Part shown: positions 23,201 to 33,669 of the stretch, piece by piece
Layout of the letters: the number at the start of each line of letters is the position of its first letter
Numbering within the stretch: position 1 is the first letter of the stretch
NCBI RefSeq assembly: GCF_018873765.1
Contig: NC_057925.1
Coordinates: forward strand, 7,637,568-7,701,567
Reading direction: 5' to 3'
DNA: 64,000 nt
From: Telopea speciosissima
Lineage: Eukaryota; Streptophyta; Magnoliopsida; Proteales; Proteaceae
Translations under genes and position numbers: made by a program
The notes under the pieces: generated by a model
The model's input: the letters and a program-made list of their open reading frames with translations, nothing else
Database searches by the model: none
Told to the model about the DNA's origin: nothing

Positions 23201-24555
23201 TCTGGGATGAGAATGGGATGAGGATATTGACAAATCCAACAGCATTTATACTTGTACAAGGTTGTCAAGGATGTTCTTCCTTCCAGATTGAACCAGAGAT
23301 TTTCATCTTAGCTCCATCTAACCTGCAACTCTTCTATCAACCGATCCGAAACCCTAATCTCAACTTGATAAACAACATGTCCTTCCATCCTTTCCCCTCT
23401 TCTATCATTCCTGTAACTCTCCTTAACCAATCTCTCTTTCAGGTGTTCTTTCGGCAACTCATCTCGGCATCCATGGTGTTCCCTACTAAGGATACCTGCA
23501 ATTCATCTTCCCCAATCGATTGGGGAAGATGAGTTGCAGGTGTTTTTTCTTTTTTTTTTTCTTGTAAGGGCAATTCCGTCAGTTCAAGTCTAATTTTTAA
23601 CAGTGTTAGTCATGAACTGACGGAATGGGCTTATTTGTTACCGTTTGCAAACCTCAGGGAGGTAAGCAAAATTTTTCAAAACTGGGGGGTGAAAATATCC
23701 TTTAATCAAACCTCAGGGGTGGTATGTGTAAGTTTCCCAAAAAAAACAAACTCAATCAAGTGACCTGCTCTTACCAACTTGATCACTGGTTGGGTTTAAA
23801 AGATTGAAAGATTTTGAATATCCACACGGAAGGTTAAGGAAAAAACAAAAACCCAGCGTTGTATACGATTTGGCATGTCATTCTTTAGAACCTTGCTATG
23901 GTCCCTAGAGTATGTATGATTTGATTTTTCAAACTATAATAGGAATACTCTTAATTATATATAACAAATAAAATGATCGAGAACAGGTTTGCAGTTTGCC
24001 TCTATATTTTTCTCCTTGTAACTGAAAACCTGGAACTTTAAAGTTGCAGTTTATAAGAATTAAGTAGATCTATAAAAATCACTTCCATTAAAATGGAAAT
24101 TAATCACCGAACCATAGCTTCCATCTTCTTCTTTTTTCTGTTTTCCCTCCTTCCACTTACTTGAATTATCATCTTTTTGCAACTAAGATCAAAGCAAAAA
24201 ACGATTCTTTCATCCAATTTGTGAAATTTCTCTCATGAGGAAAATTGAAAATCCAATTGTGCTTATACTTCATCATCTTGGAAAAGATCTGTCCGCATTG
24301 TTTCAAGATATTAGAACAATCTTTGTATAAATGAATAAAGAATAATGGGTTGTTTTAGAGGGCATTAATACCTCATGAGTTACAAAAACGGAGGATTGTA
24401 GAGAGAGCTTGCAGGTGGAGGCAAGGGATAATGGGCTATAGAGCGATGGGTTGCAGCGGTGAACGGAGGATAGAGAAAGGGGGAGATGCAAAGCACTGGG
24501 TGTAGTGGTGGTGGTGGGAGAGAGATACAACTGTGTAGATGGATTGAATGGTTGA

Positions 24556-24578
24556 CCGTATTACCAAAAAAAAAAAAA
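24556..24578 (+). mobile_element. 23-bp LINE-tail insertion
   Basis: CCGTATTACC plus poly(A), flanked by the perfect 10-bp repeat GAATGGTTGA (24546-24555 and 24579-24588). It lies inside the outer Mutator-like element. Confidence 0.6.
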
Positions 24579-24645
24579 GAATGGTTGAGATGTTTTCTAT
24601 CTGCAAATCAAATTAGTTGTTTTGTGCGACTGTTAAACAATCAAA

Positions 24646-24912
24646 TTAGCTGTTTGAGGGGTTCTCACTAAAAACTCTCTTACCCATCTCGGAAAGAGTC
24701 CATTCCTTCTGTAAGAAGCTGCCACCACCTGTGGTTGCACTACTAACTGATAAATAGATCCTGTAGTAGAATTTATGGAACAATTGGTCCCTCTGGAAGG
24801 TATTGAAACCAGGATCTTTCCATGGTTTTCCGAACTTTGTGAGAAGTAATGGCTTTCGAAGAACGTTCTGAGCATCTTGGATGTGGGTAGTGAGCCATTG
24901 TAAAATTTTCAT
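24646..24912 (-). pseudogene. captured fragment of a GH5 endo-beta-mannanase gene
   Basis: The minus strand reads LQWLTTHIQDAQNVLRKPLL, LTKFGKPWKDPGF, QRDQLFHKFYYRIYL and SENPSNS. This matches in order the C-terminal part of plant mannan endo-1,4-beta-mannosidases (family text like HIxDAxxxLxKPLLxxEFGKSxKxPG ... LSxNPST). The catalytic nucleophile Glu of the EFGK box is Lys here, and the GGLFWQL region is garbled by frame changes. It begins and ends abruptly inside the outer Mutator-like element, as expected of transduplicated host DNA. Confidence 0.75.
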
Positions 24913-24975
24913 GGTTCCTTGATAGACTAACGGACTAAACCAAAATGCTATAATGTTTTGAAAGTAGGAGAGAGT

Positions 24976-24998
24976 TCTTTTTTTTTGATAGAAAAAGG
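24976..24998 (-). mobile_element. 23-bp LINE-tail-like insertion
   Basis: A T run plus GATAGAAAAAGG between two copies of AGGAGAGAGT (24966-24975 and 24999-25008). The flanking sequence is low in complexity, so this is weaker than the other cases. Confidence 0.4.
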
Positions 24999-25092
24999 AG
25001 GAGAGAGTATAAAATTAGAAAAGTTGTAAGGGGGCATTGACAAATAGGTATTTTCAGGAGGGCATTTATAAAAAACCCTTCTTTTTTTTTTT

Positions 25093-26451
25093 GAGCAAAT
25101 TATATGCACCCGTGTAGTTTGAAATAATATGAAAATACACCCTCTAGTTTCACCATTAAAAAAACCTTCTAATAGCTCCCGATGTTAGTAAACTGTTAGT
25201 TTTGTAAATAAAAATATCGTTTTACCCTTTTATTTCAATGACCTATTGTATACCCTTATTCTTATTCTCTCCCCCCCCCCCCCCCCCAACCCAAAACGAG
25301 TTAGGGGTTTGGTGAATTAATTGATCATACACAGATACAATGAAGCTAGACTAAGGGGTAAGAATCACCACCGGTCCACCACCACCACCCAGTATGTCAC
25401 ACTATTACTCCATTACCATTCATCCCTTTTAAGTAATCCGCCCATAGTTAAAAACCAAAAAGTAATAGTAGAGAGAGTACAAAGTTTATCAAAACATCTC
25501 AGTAGTTGAACACACTCACACATCTGATTTTGGTGAATTAATTGACGGTTTCTGTGTTTTTTTTCCCGTTTGAGGATTGGTGTCTCAGGTTGAATGACAT
25601 TTGTAACTGGATTTGTTCATTCTGGTTTTAAGATTACTTTGTTTTTTCAGGTACTTCTAACTTTAGTTACTTCTTTGAACTACTCTGGGAGTGCTGCTTC
25701 ATTGCTTCGATCATTTGAATCGCTTTCCACCATAATCCACATCCGATTAGCCCTTTTGTACTCTTCGATTGCTTCGTCGTCCTCATTTTCTGGTTTGCCT
25801 TGGAAAACATTCGAAAATTCTGTAAATCGTTTTCTCGTGACCCATTCCATTCAAATCACCAGAAAGAGGCAGAAACTGTGAGAAAGAGAGGAGAAAATGG
25901 CGTCTTCTGATAACCTAGCGTGTCTAGTTGAATCCTGGGCGTTCTGTCCGTCTTTCCCAGACTCATGAATCTCCAATGCCTTCATTCGTGACACTGAAAC
26001 CCTAACCAAGGCCCTTCAGAAATCTGTTGCCAACGAGTCCAAAACCCTAACATCCGATTCTAACAGCAATAGCACTTTACTCCAACTTGTGATGTCCGAT
26101 CCAGCACCAACATCGACATCGGTGTTTGGTAGAAGAAGAAGAAGGGCAATTTGACAAGTTTACCATGGATGGCGGTGGAGTCCTGGAGCAGAAAGGGAAA
26201 ATAGAACGTTATTTGGGGGAGAAGGGTTTGGGCTACCCTTATGTTCATAAGGTTAAAATGGTCCACAGGAAAAACTTAAGGGTAAAATAGGATTTTTAAA
26301 AAGTTTAACCACAACTAAACTAACAGTTTACACTTGACGGTAAAGACTTATTTGTAAGGCATCCACAAATCCAAGGGATGTACGTAAATAGTGAGACTAA
26401 GGGAGGTGTTTTGATATTATTTCAAACTACAGGGGTGCATGTAATTTGCTC
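25093..26451. mobile_element. Mutator-like element with captured coding fragments
   Basis: Left terminus GAGCAAATTATATGCACCCG and right terminus TGCATGTAATTTGCTC are inverted. The symmetry continues through GTAGTTTGAAATAATAT and, more loosely, to about 140 bp. Both flanks are nine T (25084-25092 and 26452-26460), consistent with the 9-bp target duplication of Mutator elements. The unique centre, about 25300-26280, holds coding-like host sequence and no transposase. Confidence 0.78.
25897..26155 (+). pseudogene. captured N-terminal coding fragment, family not recognised
   Basis: Opens MASSDNLACLVESWAFCPSF, hits TGA at 25966-25968 (a likely CGA-to-TGA change), then continues in frame as ISNAFIRDTETLTKALQKS. 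The codon pattern and Kozak-like start suggest the first exon of a real host gene. An open frame just upstream (QYVTLLLHYHSSLLSNPP) may be another captured exon. I cannot name the parent. Confidence 0.4.
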
Positions 26452-27021
26452 TTTTTTTTTTCTTACCGAAAGATTTATCTGGTGTAATGGTGGTGGGGTA
26501 GGGTGGTTATTTCCGCTCCTATGTAAAGAATTGAAGGAAATTGGAGCAGCAAATTGGAGGTGATAATAAGTGGAGGCATTTGTGTGTATGGTATTTTTTA
26601 TTTCAATGGGGGTTGGAGAGTCATTATGTGTTCCACGGATGAACCACACAACCAGGTAGGCGTTCTATTTCCCTACTTGTTTTATTGTTTTTTTGGGGGA
26701 AGGTATTGGTACACGGTAGATTCCGTGCATCAATAATAGGGGGTAGGGGGCTTTATGATCATTTTGGATGGGCATTTGGCGGTACTTCATATAGGCCGTA
26801 TACAATGCACGATCATGTATCGAAACTTCTGCCCTTTTTTTTTTTTTATGAAAATGTTTGTTTTATTTTTTATTTATATTTTTGGTAAAAAAAATACTTG
26901 TTTTTATTGTTATTATTGACAAAATACTACATTAAAATTAAATTCGAGGCAAAAAATCAAATATTAGGAGTTATAAAACTTGCACGCAACATTAAAATTT
27001 TAGTAAAATATTAAAAAAAAA

Positions 27022-27210
27022 GGGTAAGAGAATGCTATTTGGGCATGTGCAGTGCCCTGCTCCAGTGCCCAGACATAGGGGTGAGTAAAATGATCGTCGC
27101 ACCCTGGGGAAATTTCGCTTTTCCATGGGGGTTGGTAGTTATTTTGCCCGCCCCTGTGTCTGGCATAGGGGCAGCACACTGCACGCGCTCAGGTAGCATT
27201 CTTTTCTCCC
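27022..27210. mobile_element. MITE, GGG...CCC hairpin family
   Basis: Starts GGGTAAGAGAATGCTATTTG and ends AGGTAGCATTCTTTTCTCCC. Internal inverted blocks TGCCCAGACATAGGGG and CCCCTGTGTCTGGCA, and AAAATGATCG against AGTTATTTT. Flanks are A/T-rich. Related to 61691-61830 and 61869-62057. Confidence 0.75.
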
Positions 27211-27223
27211 TTATAAAAATAAT

Positions 27224-27362
27224 GGAAGAAAGAATGTTGTCAGTACGCTAATGCCTCTCTCTCTCTCCTATGAATAGACATATATATCCCTACTGTGAGA
27301 GGAGAGAGATAGACATGGGAGGCGCTAGCATACACTACACAGCCGTAGAATGTTCTTTTCCC
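27224..27362. mobile_element. MITE, GGRA...TTTTCCC hairpin family
   Basis: Left GGAAGAAAGAATGTTGTCAG and right GTAGAATGTTCTTTTCCC, with inner inverted blocks TACGCTAATGCCTC and GAGGCGCTAGCATA. Flanks AAAAATAAT and AAAAATTAC are similar. It lies 13 bp from the preceding MITE. Confidence 0.65.
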
Positions 27363-27399
27363 AAAAATTACATATTATATGGGAGTGAGGCTCCCTTAG

Positions 27400-28114
27400 C
27401 TAGTGGTAAAAACCATTTTGCAACCTAGCGTGCTTCAGCTCAACGGTGCTCTATGCTCTACACATTCTTGATAACTATCAAATGGAACAATCAATTCATT
27501 TTAAGTTTAAATAATGATGCGAGTAATATACCCAAACTTTGTCGGGACATTGAATTCTTTGTTCCTTTAGGTTATGTTCGGATATCAAGAAAAGAAAAGA
27601 AAAAACATAATGAAACAAAAATAATGATGATGCAATGATTGATTTATGTGTCTATGTCTCTCATCAAATTCTTTCTGTCTTTTTTTTGGTTTTCCTTCTC
27701 TTGACATCCAAACATAATCTTAAGAGACAAAAATGGGAGTGCATGCTATACCTCATTCAAAGCTTTACCCAAAAGAACAAAAAATAGAAGCTCATTCAAA
27801 GTAAAGGTCTTGACAAGGGTGCATCGGTTATGAATTTCAAATGTAAGTGAACCAACTAATTGAATTATTATTATTCTCACATATAGAAAACTTTCCCCTA
27901 TTATTATTAGCACTTTTTTTTTGGGAGGTAGGGGATTGAACGGATGAAGAACTAATTGAATTAGTTAAAAGCATCCTTAAATAAAAAGTAAGAAAATTTT
28001 TACCTCACAAAATATGCAAGTCTCATAGGCATAACAAGCTAATTAATTCATGGAACAAAGAACTAGGGGGGGGGGGGAGAGAACGCTTCTAGTTAGCATG
28101 GTTCCTGCTACGAC
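27400..28114. other. intergenic, nothing recognised
   Basis: AT-rich sequence with no coding region of recognisable type and no repeat with defined ends. Confidence 0.35.
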
Positions 28115-28453
28115 TAGGGGTGTCAATCAGTCCAGTTTTCTAGCGGTTCTGGCTCTAAAATGTCAAGATCAGTTCCTGACCAATAAGCTCACCGGTTCCA
28201 AATCTGAGATCCAGGACCATTAAGTAATGGGTGGTCCGGTTCCGGTTCCGGTTCCTAATCGGATCCAAACATTATTATAATGTAAAGCCCAAAATAAGGA
28301 CAATAGGAATTGCTCTAGAAAAACGGTAGACCAAATCATGTTCTAATGTATCAATGTATATATTATCATCTCATGCGAACAAATATGTTAAACTTGAACT
28401 AATTTTGATGCCTACTACTTTCACATAATTCCTCATATTTAAACTTTGCTTAT

Positions 28454-28457
<4 letters not shown>

Positions 28458-28501
<44 letters not shown>
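28458..28501. repeat. (GA)n microsatellite
   Basis: About 22 AG units inside the hAT-like element. Confidence 0.9.
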
Positions 28502-28504
<3 letters not shown>

Positions 28505-28695
28505 AGAAATAGCAAACTAGTATAATAATTCACCAACTGTCATCACCAATTTGGTGGTTCATGAATAAAGATTTTTATTGAAATAATAATCTATGCATTG
28601 CAGTTGTTAGGTATGAGTGGAGATAATACAAAAAATACAACTTCTGAAGTTGTTTTTCTTTTGTTTGACATCATTCGTCAGATTTTATTAGACTT

Positions 28696-28696
<1 letters not shown>

Positions 28697-28730
<34 letters not shown>
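28697..28730. repeat. (GA)n microsatellite
   Basis: About 17 AG units inside the hAT-like element. Confidence 0.9.
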
Positions 28731-28734
<4 letters not shown>

Positions 28735-28969
28735 GACTAAGCAACTATTATAATAATAATCCTCCTGCTGTCATATCTATTCACATGAGATGATAATCCA
28801 GTCCTGGTCATTTCTGCCAGGTCTAATGGTTCCTTAACAGTTTTTGGGACCACACCAGATCCGGACCAATAACCTATCACTAAGACCAGATCCGGACCAA
28901 TAAGCTCTTGGGTTGATCGGTTCCGGTTCCTAACAGGATAGTTCTGGTCCAAAATTGACACCCCTAGCT

Positions 28970-29957
28970 GTGCCCAAACATAGGACCATGCAACATTACC
29001 ACTGAACCACTAGTGAACTAAAAAATTCTATTTAATTAAATGCTCTTGCACATGCTCTTATTGGTCTCCGAACTAACGCAGGAGCTACAAGATCAGTTGA
29101 CATTCTATTGCCCAAACAAGTATTACTAGACAAAAAGTTAGAAACAAACCTTTGGCCAATAATAAGCATATAAATAGATGCTACTAAAGCCAATGAATGT
29201 GTATAATCTAAGGCTATGGTTGATATGTATTCTCATTTTGATAATGTGCATTCTCATTCTCAAAATACAGAATGAATTCTTAACCAATAATGAGAACATT
29301 ATTTGAATATATATTCAACTTAAATGCATTTCTAATTTTAAAATGTTTTACCTTTTAATCGAACTCTTCCTAAAGAGATAGCAATCTAAAATGCTATGAC
29401 ACTCATGAGGGGAAAGGGCAAAAACCTAAGCCGAAGTTAGGTTATTCAACGATGTTGCCAAAATTCTCTCTTGTTCAAATCTATTGTTGTGTTTCGGAAT
29501 TAGGGGAAGCAAAGCTTCAACAAGGCCGGGTAAGCAGTGAGCGCTCGTTTAGTAGATAGTAACATTGAGAAATGTTTGGTTGAAGTATTCAATACACAGA
29601 GTTGAGACCTTAACCAAGATTAAGGATGTCACAAATTCCAATCTGATGGTTGAAATTTCTATAGCACTACATCAACCCTTTTATTTTACATCGCCATCCT
29701 GTGGTTAAAAAAAAATCAAGGACAATTTTGCAATTTTATATTTAAGAAATGAAAAAGGGAATGAGGAAAAGATTATGATCGTGTTAAAATTCGAAATAAA
29801 ACTATTTGTTTGTTTTTTTCGGTAATTGAAATAAAATTATTTGATATTTCTATAAAAATTACCTCCAAAATCATTCCTAATTACAAAAATACCATTCAGC
29901 CATCTCAGCCCAAAGCCGGCAATAGCTTTAATGTCGAAGTGTCGAACAGATCTCTCC
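28970..29957. other. intergenic / 3' flank of the ABCI1-type gene
   Basis: No coding region recognised. The part next to 29957 should carry the 3' UTR of the minus-strand ABC gene. Confidence 0.35.
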
Positions 29958-30632
29958 TCAATCGAGCAGATCAATCATGGTTTTCCGTCGCGGGAATCTC
30001 TGCGGCAACCTCAAAACCATCGGATCTTCAATCTCAATAGGCAAATGAGTCGCCACAAACACAATACCTCCCTTCTTTCGATGCTCAGCGATGATGTACT
30101 CAAGCAGCTTCACCCCTTCAGTATCCAAAGCCACCGAAGGCTCATCCAGCAGCCAAATGGGTCGATCGATTGCAAGCAACCTCGCGAGCTGAAGCCGCTT
30201 ACGCTGCCCCATCGAAAGCATCCTTGACTTCTCGTTGGCAAGCCTGCCGAGACCCATGAGCTCAAGAGAAGGCAAGGCCTTGCCAGACTTGCCTTCGAGG
30301 ACTTCAAACCACTGGACATTTTCGAGGACAGTGAGCTTTTCTTTCACAGCATCCTTGAGGGAAAGCCAGTTGAGCTGGAGCTTGTACTGTTGGAACACAC
30401 CTGAGTTGGTGATGTCATGGCCGTTCCAGAGGATCTCCCCTGCTGAAGGTTTTGAAAAGCCCGCAAGCATGCGAAGGAATGTGGATTTGCCAGCGCCATT
30501 TGCGCCCGTTAGGACCAAGGCTGTGCCATCGTGGACAGAGACATTGATGTGTTTGAGGACCATTTGGGCGTTTCGCATGCAGGAGACATTGTTGAGGAGG
30601 AGCCTTGGGAGCGGTGGCATTCGGAGTGGCAT
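29958..30632 (-). CDS. ABCI1: ABC transporter I family member 1 (CcmA-type cytochrome c maturation ATPase)
   Basis: Role (family knowledge): the nuclear-encoded ATP-binding subunit of the mitochondrial cytochrome c maturation (System I) complex, acting with mitochondrially encoded CcmB/CcmC. This is a single open frame of 224 aa without introns, close to the 229 aa I recall for Arabidopsis ABCI1. Motifs: Walker A GANGAGKST at about residues 43-51, Q-loop region QQYKLQLNW at about 81-89, signature LSMGQRKRLQLARLLA at about 138-153, Walker B with catalytic Glu PIWLLDEP at about 157-164, and the H-loop in VFVATHLP near 190. All catalytic elements are intact. The N-terminus MPLRMPPLPRLLLNNVSC fits the plant protein, so the start at 30632 is preferred. 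A CAG acceptor-like site at about 30742 suggests a spliced 5' UTR, which is inference. A bacterial origin is unlikely given the plant-type N-terminus and setting. Confidence 0.95.
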   Translation of the reverse strand: MPLRMPPLPRLLLNNVSCMRNAQMVLKHINVSVHDGTALVLTGANGAGKSTFLRMLAGFSKPSAGEILWNGHDITNSGVFQQYKLQLNWLSLKDAVKEKLTVLENVQWFEVLEGKSGKALPSLELMGLGRLANEKSRMLSMGQRKRLQLARLLAIDRPIWLLDEPSVALDTEGVKLLEYIIAEHRKKGGIVFVATHLPIEIEDPMVLRLPQRFPRRKTMIDLLD

Positions 30633-33550
30633 CGTTTACTTTGTTAATAATCAATGAAAAAATTAGTGCTCCATTGATTTGATTCTCTCTTTGAGAAGAA
30701 CTCAGACCAGTCCTCACCTTCCCAAGTCCGATCAGTGATCACCTGAGGAAGAAAATGCAAACAAGTAAAGTCAGATCAGAGTGTCTACATGCCACTGGCG
30801 TATAATGAATCCCCACACCAACCCATGGCTGCATTGGAGATGATTAATACCAAGATCGACAAAAATCAGATCAGTTGATATCCCTATCCTACCCAGGAGT
30901 ACAGGAAAGAGATGATCAATTTATAAATTTATAAAATTATCAAACATCAATCCAAAACAAGTTTCTTTAATGGAATAAGGTTGAACTTGAACCAAAAAAA
31001 GGCAGTCATTAGAATAAAATTCAAGAACAAGAACTTCTAGACTGTATTTGGCAACGTTTCTGTTCTGGAACTGTGTTCTTTTGGCATAACTATCTTTCTT
31101 TTTTTGTTTCTGTTATTGAACAGTGTTCTTTAGCTCTAGATTAGTATTTGATAAACCTGTTCGAAAACAGAATAAGAACAACAATGGCGTTTGGTAAACC
31201 TTTTCTGGAACAAGTTCTTAACAGTATTTACCAATAATTACAGAAATACCATTACATCATTTTTATTGTAAAAATAGAGAAGGTGTCGATTTTATCAAGA
31301 AGGAAAGGAGAGGAAGCTGTTGAGATGCTATATCATCCTTGCCTAGTAATCTGTCCCTATTTTGTTTTTTCCCAGCAGTTTCTGGCTCATGTTGATTCAG
31401 AACAGCCAATACAAAAGGAAACAAAAAACAAAAAACAAAAAAAGAAACTACTTCAGTTCTTCAGTCTTCTAAAGTCTTCAAGAGGATCCATATGAGCTTG
31501 CAGGCCCCACTCTTTAAATACCTCCATCGGCAAACTAGAAAACATAAAGAAAAAAAGACAAAATTGTCTCCCCATGATTTGGGTTTCAGAGACCCAAAAA
31601 CTCTCAGCCCAATTAGGCTGGTTGGTCCACCAATTGATGAGGTAGGCCCAGCCCCCTAGTGATGCTTGCCATAGAATCTGTCTACATCAAAGGGTCTAGG
31701 GGAAGGAATGCAGAAGTGAAAAGTAGGTCGAGAATAGATCCAACCAAACAAAACTGACTTGGGTGAATCACTAGTTCAACTTTTTAAAGACATTATATAT
31801 GGTGATACAACTTCATGTCTTCACATATATAAGAAAATGGCAAAAATAAGAAAAACTAGTTCACAAAAATATGTGATTCCAGAAAAGAATGAGTAGAGGA
31901 TGAGAATAATCAGGTAATCCAAACCAAAGTACTTGATTGGAATGGTATATATTCCCATGTGGTCAAAATATGGTTTTTAAAGAGGAAAAAGTTTAAACGA
32001 CTTCTTTTAGATTCGAATTCCAATTTGCAAGTGTCTATGACTCCAGTCTCCAAATCAACATCATTGATGTTAGGTGCAAAGATGAATTCATGAAATCATT
32101 CTACTGTTCCCTGTGGGCTCTCTTTGGATCATTGAGAATTCATACTTCCAGAAAAGATATTTAAGTTGGATTTTTATTTTTTTTTGGGGGGGGGGGGGGG
32201 TGGAAGGAATCAAATGATCAATCATACATACATACATAATATTAAACGAATTGCTGTTATATGCTCAATCAAAATACATAACAAATATAAACACCCACCT
32301 AAATAGTGAAAATTCTGCTCCAAAAATATATGGGAAATAGTTGTTACAATGGCTATCTAATATAAGTATTTAACTAGTCATTATAAACCTTATCTTTTGG
32401 CCATAGTACTGTATTTAAAAAGCCTAAAATACTGTTAAATCAGGCTGATGGGAGTTTGAAATCCTCAAGTCTCAAGACAACAAATCCCAAAGCTTAAGGA
32501 GGACTGTACACTACCCTCAGAAAGGGTGGGGAAAACCACAGAGAGTTCTTAGTTCTGAATGGTCAGATCAGAAGACATGGTTACCCAATCTGCTTGTCCT
32601 TTTTTTCGTGTGTGTGCGGGGGGAGGGGGGTATGTGTGTGTAATAGGGCCTACACATATGAGACACAAGACCAAAACTGGCCAATTAATTAATCAATAAT
32701 CAAAGCCAAGACCTAGATTGATTATTAAACAGTTGGTTGGTACTCGTTCTGAGGTCTGAGCCAGACCCGAATTTCGTGGCCGGTGGCAGAGTTTGTAACT
32801 TTAGTGTGGCAGAAAAGAGAGAGAGAAGCGAAAACCAACCTCAACCCAACCATTAGCAGCAGTGATATGAAGGGCACGCTGATAAGGCAATGCTCCTCTC
32901 CTGCCCCCGTTGTTGGATGCAAAATCACTTAAGAGTATAGAAAGACAGAGCGAGGCAGCTGATAAGTCGGTGCTCCTCTCCGGCCTGAGAGTACAGGATG
33001 AAGGTGGCAGTTCTAATAGGTTGCAATTACCTGATTGAAAAGCTACACTACCAAGCTCGCCAAACCGCAAAAACTGCTCTGAGAGAGCTTCTCAGTTATG
33101 TGGTCAGATAAATTCCCCATCCAAAGGGACATGAGGGGGGGGGGGGTTGGTGTTCCCACCATGATAGACCTTCTCTTCAAATCTCGAAGAGTAATCCGGT
33201 GGAATCTATCCCTTCCCTACCAATCTGCACCTACAGAAGGCCAAAGGCATATACTCGTCACAACCAGAAAAGCGATGGGAAAACAGATCTCATAACAATT
33301 AAGAACAAAAAGAAATAAATTAATAAAATCATTACAGACAATCACCTCTAAATCAAAGTCCTAATTATTGATAAAAAAAAATTAGTAAGAGTCTCAAAAT
33401 TTTAGATGACTGAACTAACCATTATATAAGTCGAATGTAACGAGTAACATTTGGAAAACTGTGGCAGAGAACTATTTCCGAACTTTGAAATCACATCAAC
33501 AACCAAGGGTCTCGCAGAAGGGGAACGGGAAAGGAGGAGGAGAAGGGAAA
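30633..33550. other. upstream region of the ABCI1-type gene, no further gene recognised
   Basis: Two stretches resemble plant MITE-type sequence (31040-31220, with GTTTCTGTTCTGGAAC and inverted-looking GTTCTTA and TTTGGTAAACC pieces). No boundaries could be fixed. A minus-strand open frame at 32801-33070 contains ALHITAANG, which is ankyrin-like over only nine residues and is not enough for a call. A GT/G-rich low-complexity run lies near 32608-32642. Confidence 0.3.
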
Positions 33551-33650
33551 ACCCCCAAGGGATAGCTCAGTTGACAAGGACGAGGACCAACACCTCATAG
33601 TTAAGAGGTTCAACTCTCTTGGGGCCTAACTATCAAACAAAAAAAAAGGG
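33551..33650 (+). mobile_element. tRNA-derived SINE or retroposed tRNA pseudogene
   Basis: GGGATAGCTCAGTTGAC (A-box-like) is followed about 40 nt later by GGTTCAACTC (B-box-like) and TTGGGGCC, then a poly(A)-like tail. The flanks GAGAAGGGAAA (33540-33550) and GAGAAAGGAAA (33651-33661) differ at one base, a probable target duplication. It does not fold into a proper cloverleaf with an anticodon stem, so it is not called a tRNA gene. Confidence 0.55.
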
Positions 33651-33669
33651 GAGAAAGGAAATACCAAAT

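Larger units (their letters stand above)
22067..23737. mobile_element. Pack-MULE-like element (nested) with long inverted repeats and EF-hand fragment
   Basis: Left terminus GAAAATTTACACATACCACC and right terminus GGTATGTGTAAGTTTCC are inverted. The symmetry extends inward for well over 150 bp (CCGTCAGTTCATAACTAACA near 22180 against TGTTAGTCATGAACTGACGG near 23607). It continues to a near-palindrome in each arm (22262-22309 and 23496-23540). The unique centre, about 22320-23490, holds coding-like sequence on the minus strand and no transposase. Confidence 0.78.
21761..25078. mobile_element. Mutator-like element (outer), carrying a GH5 gene fragment and a nested element
   Basis: Terminal inverted repeats of about 68 bp. 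The left begins GGGTTTTTTACAAATGCCCC (21761-) and the right is its inverse, ending GGCATTTATAAAAAACCC (25078). Both flanks are T runs, so a 9-bp target duplication is plausible but not provable. No transposase was found. It contains a nested element at 22067-23737 and a mannanase fragment at 24646-24912. The left end lies only about 300 bp upstream of the Notchless ATG. Confidence 0.75.
28115..28966. mobile_element. hAT-like non-autonomous element, 852 bp
   Basis: Perfect 13-bp terminal inverted repeats TAGGGGTGTCAAT and ATTGACACCCCTA. Subterminal repeated GGTTCCGGTTCC and GACCAATAAGCTC blocks occur at both ends, as in hAT elements. Flanking octamers GCTACGAC and GCTGTGCC match at 5 of 8. No transposase was found. 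Two GA microsatellites lie inside. Confidence 0.75.

Noticed and set aside
22891..23532. 213-aa plus-strand open frame
   Set aside because: It is antisense to the captured EF-hand text and has Ser/Asn-rich filler composition, so it is a shadow frame.
29958..30632. Bacterial contamination or organelle DNA for the CcmA-like gene
   Set aside because: The plant-type N-terminus, nearby plant repeats and the known nuclear location of plant ABCI1 explain it fully.
32801..33070. Ankyrin-repeat gene on the minus strand
   Set aside because: Only ALHITAANG matches; no second repeat or joinable exon was found.
33553..33622. Possible tRNA gene
   Set aside because: A-box-like and B-box-like motifs are present, but the stems do not pair into a cloverleaf and there is a poly(A) tail with flanking repeats, so it is a retroposon.
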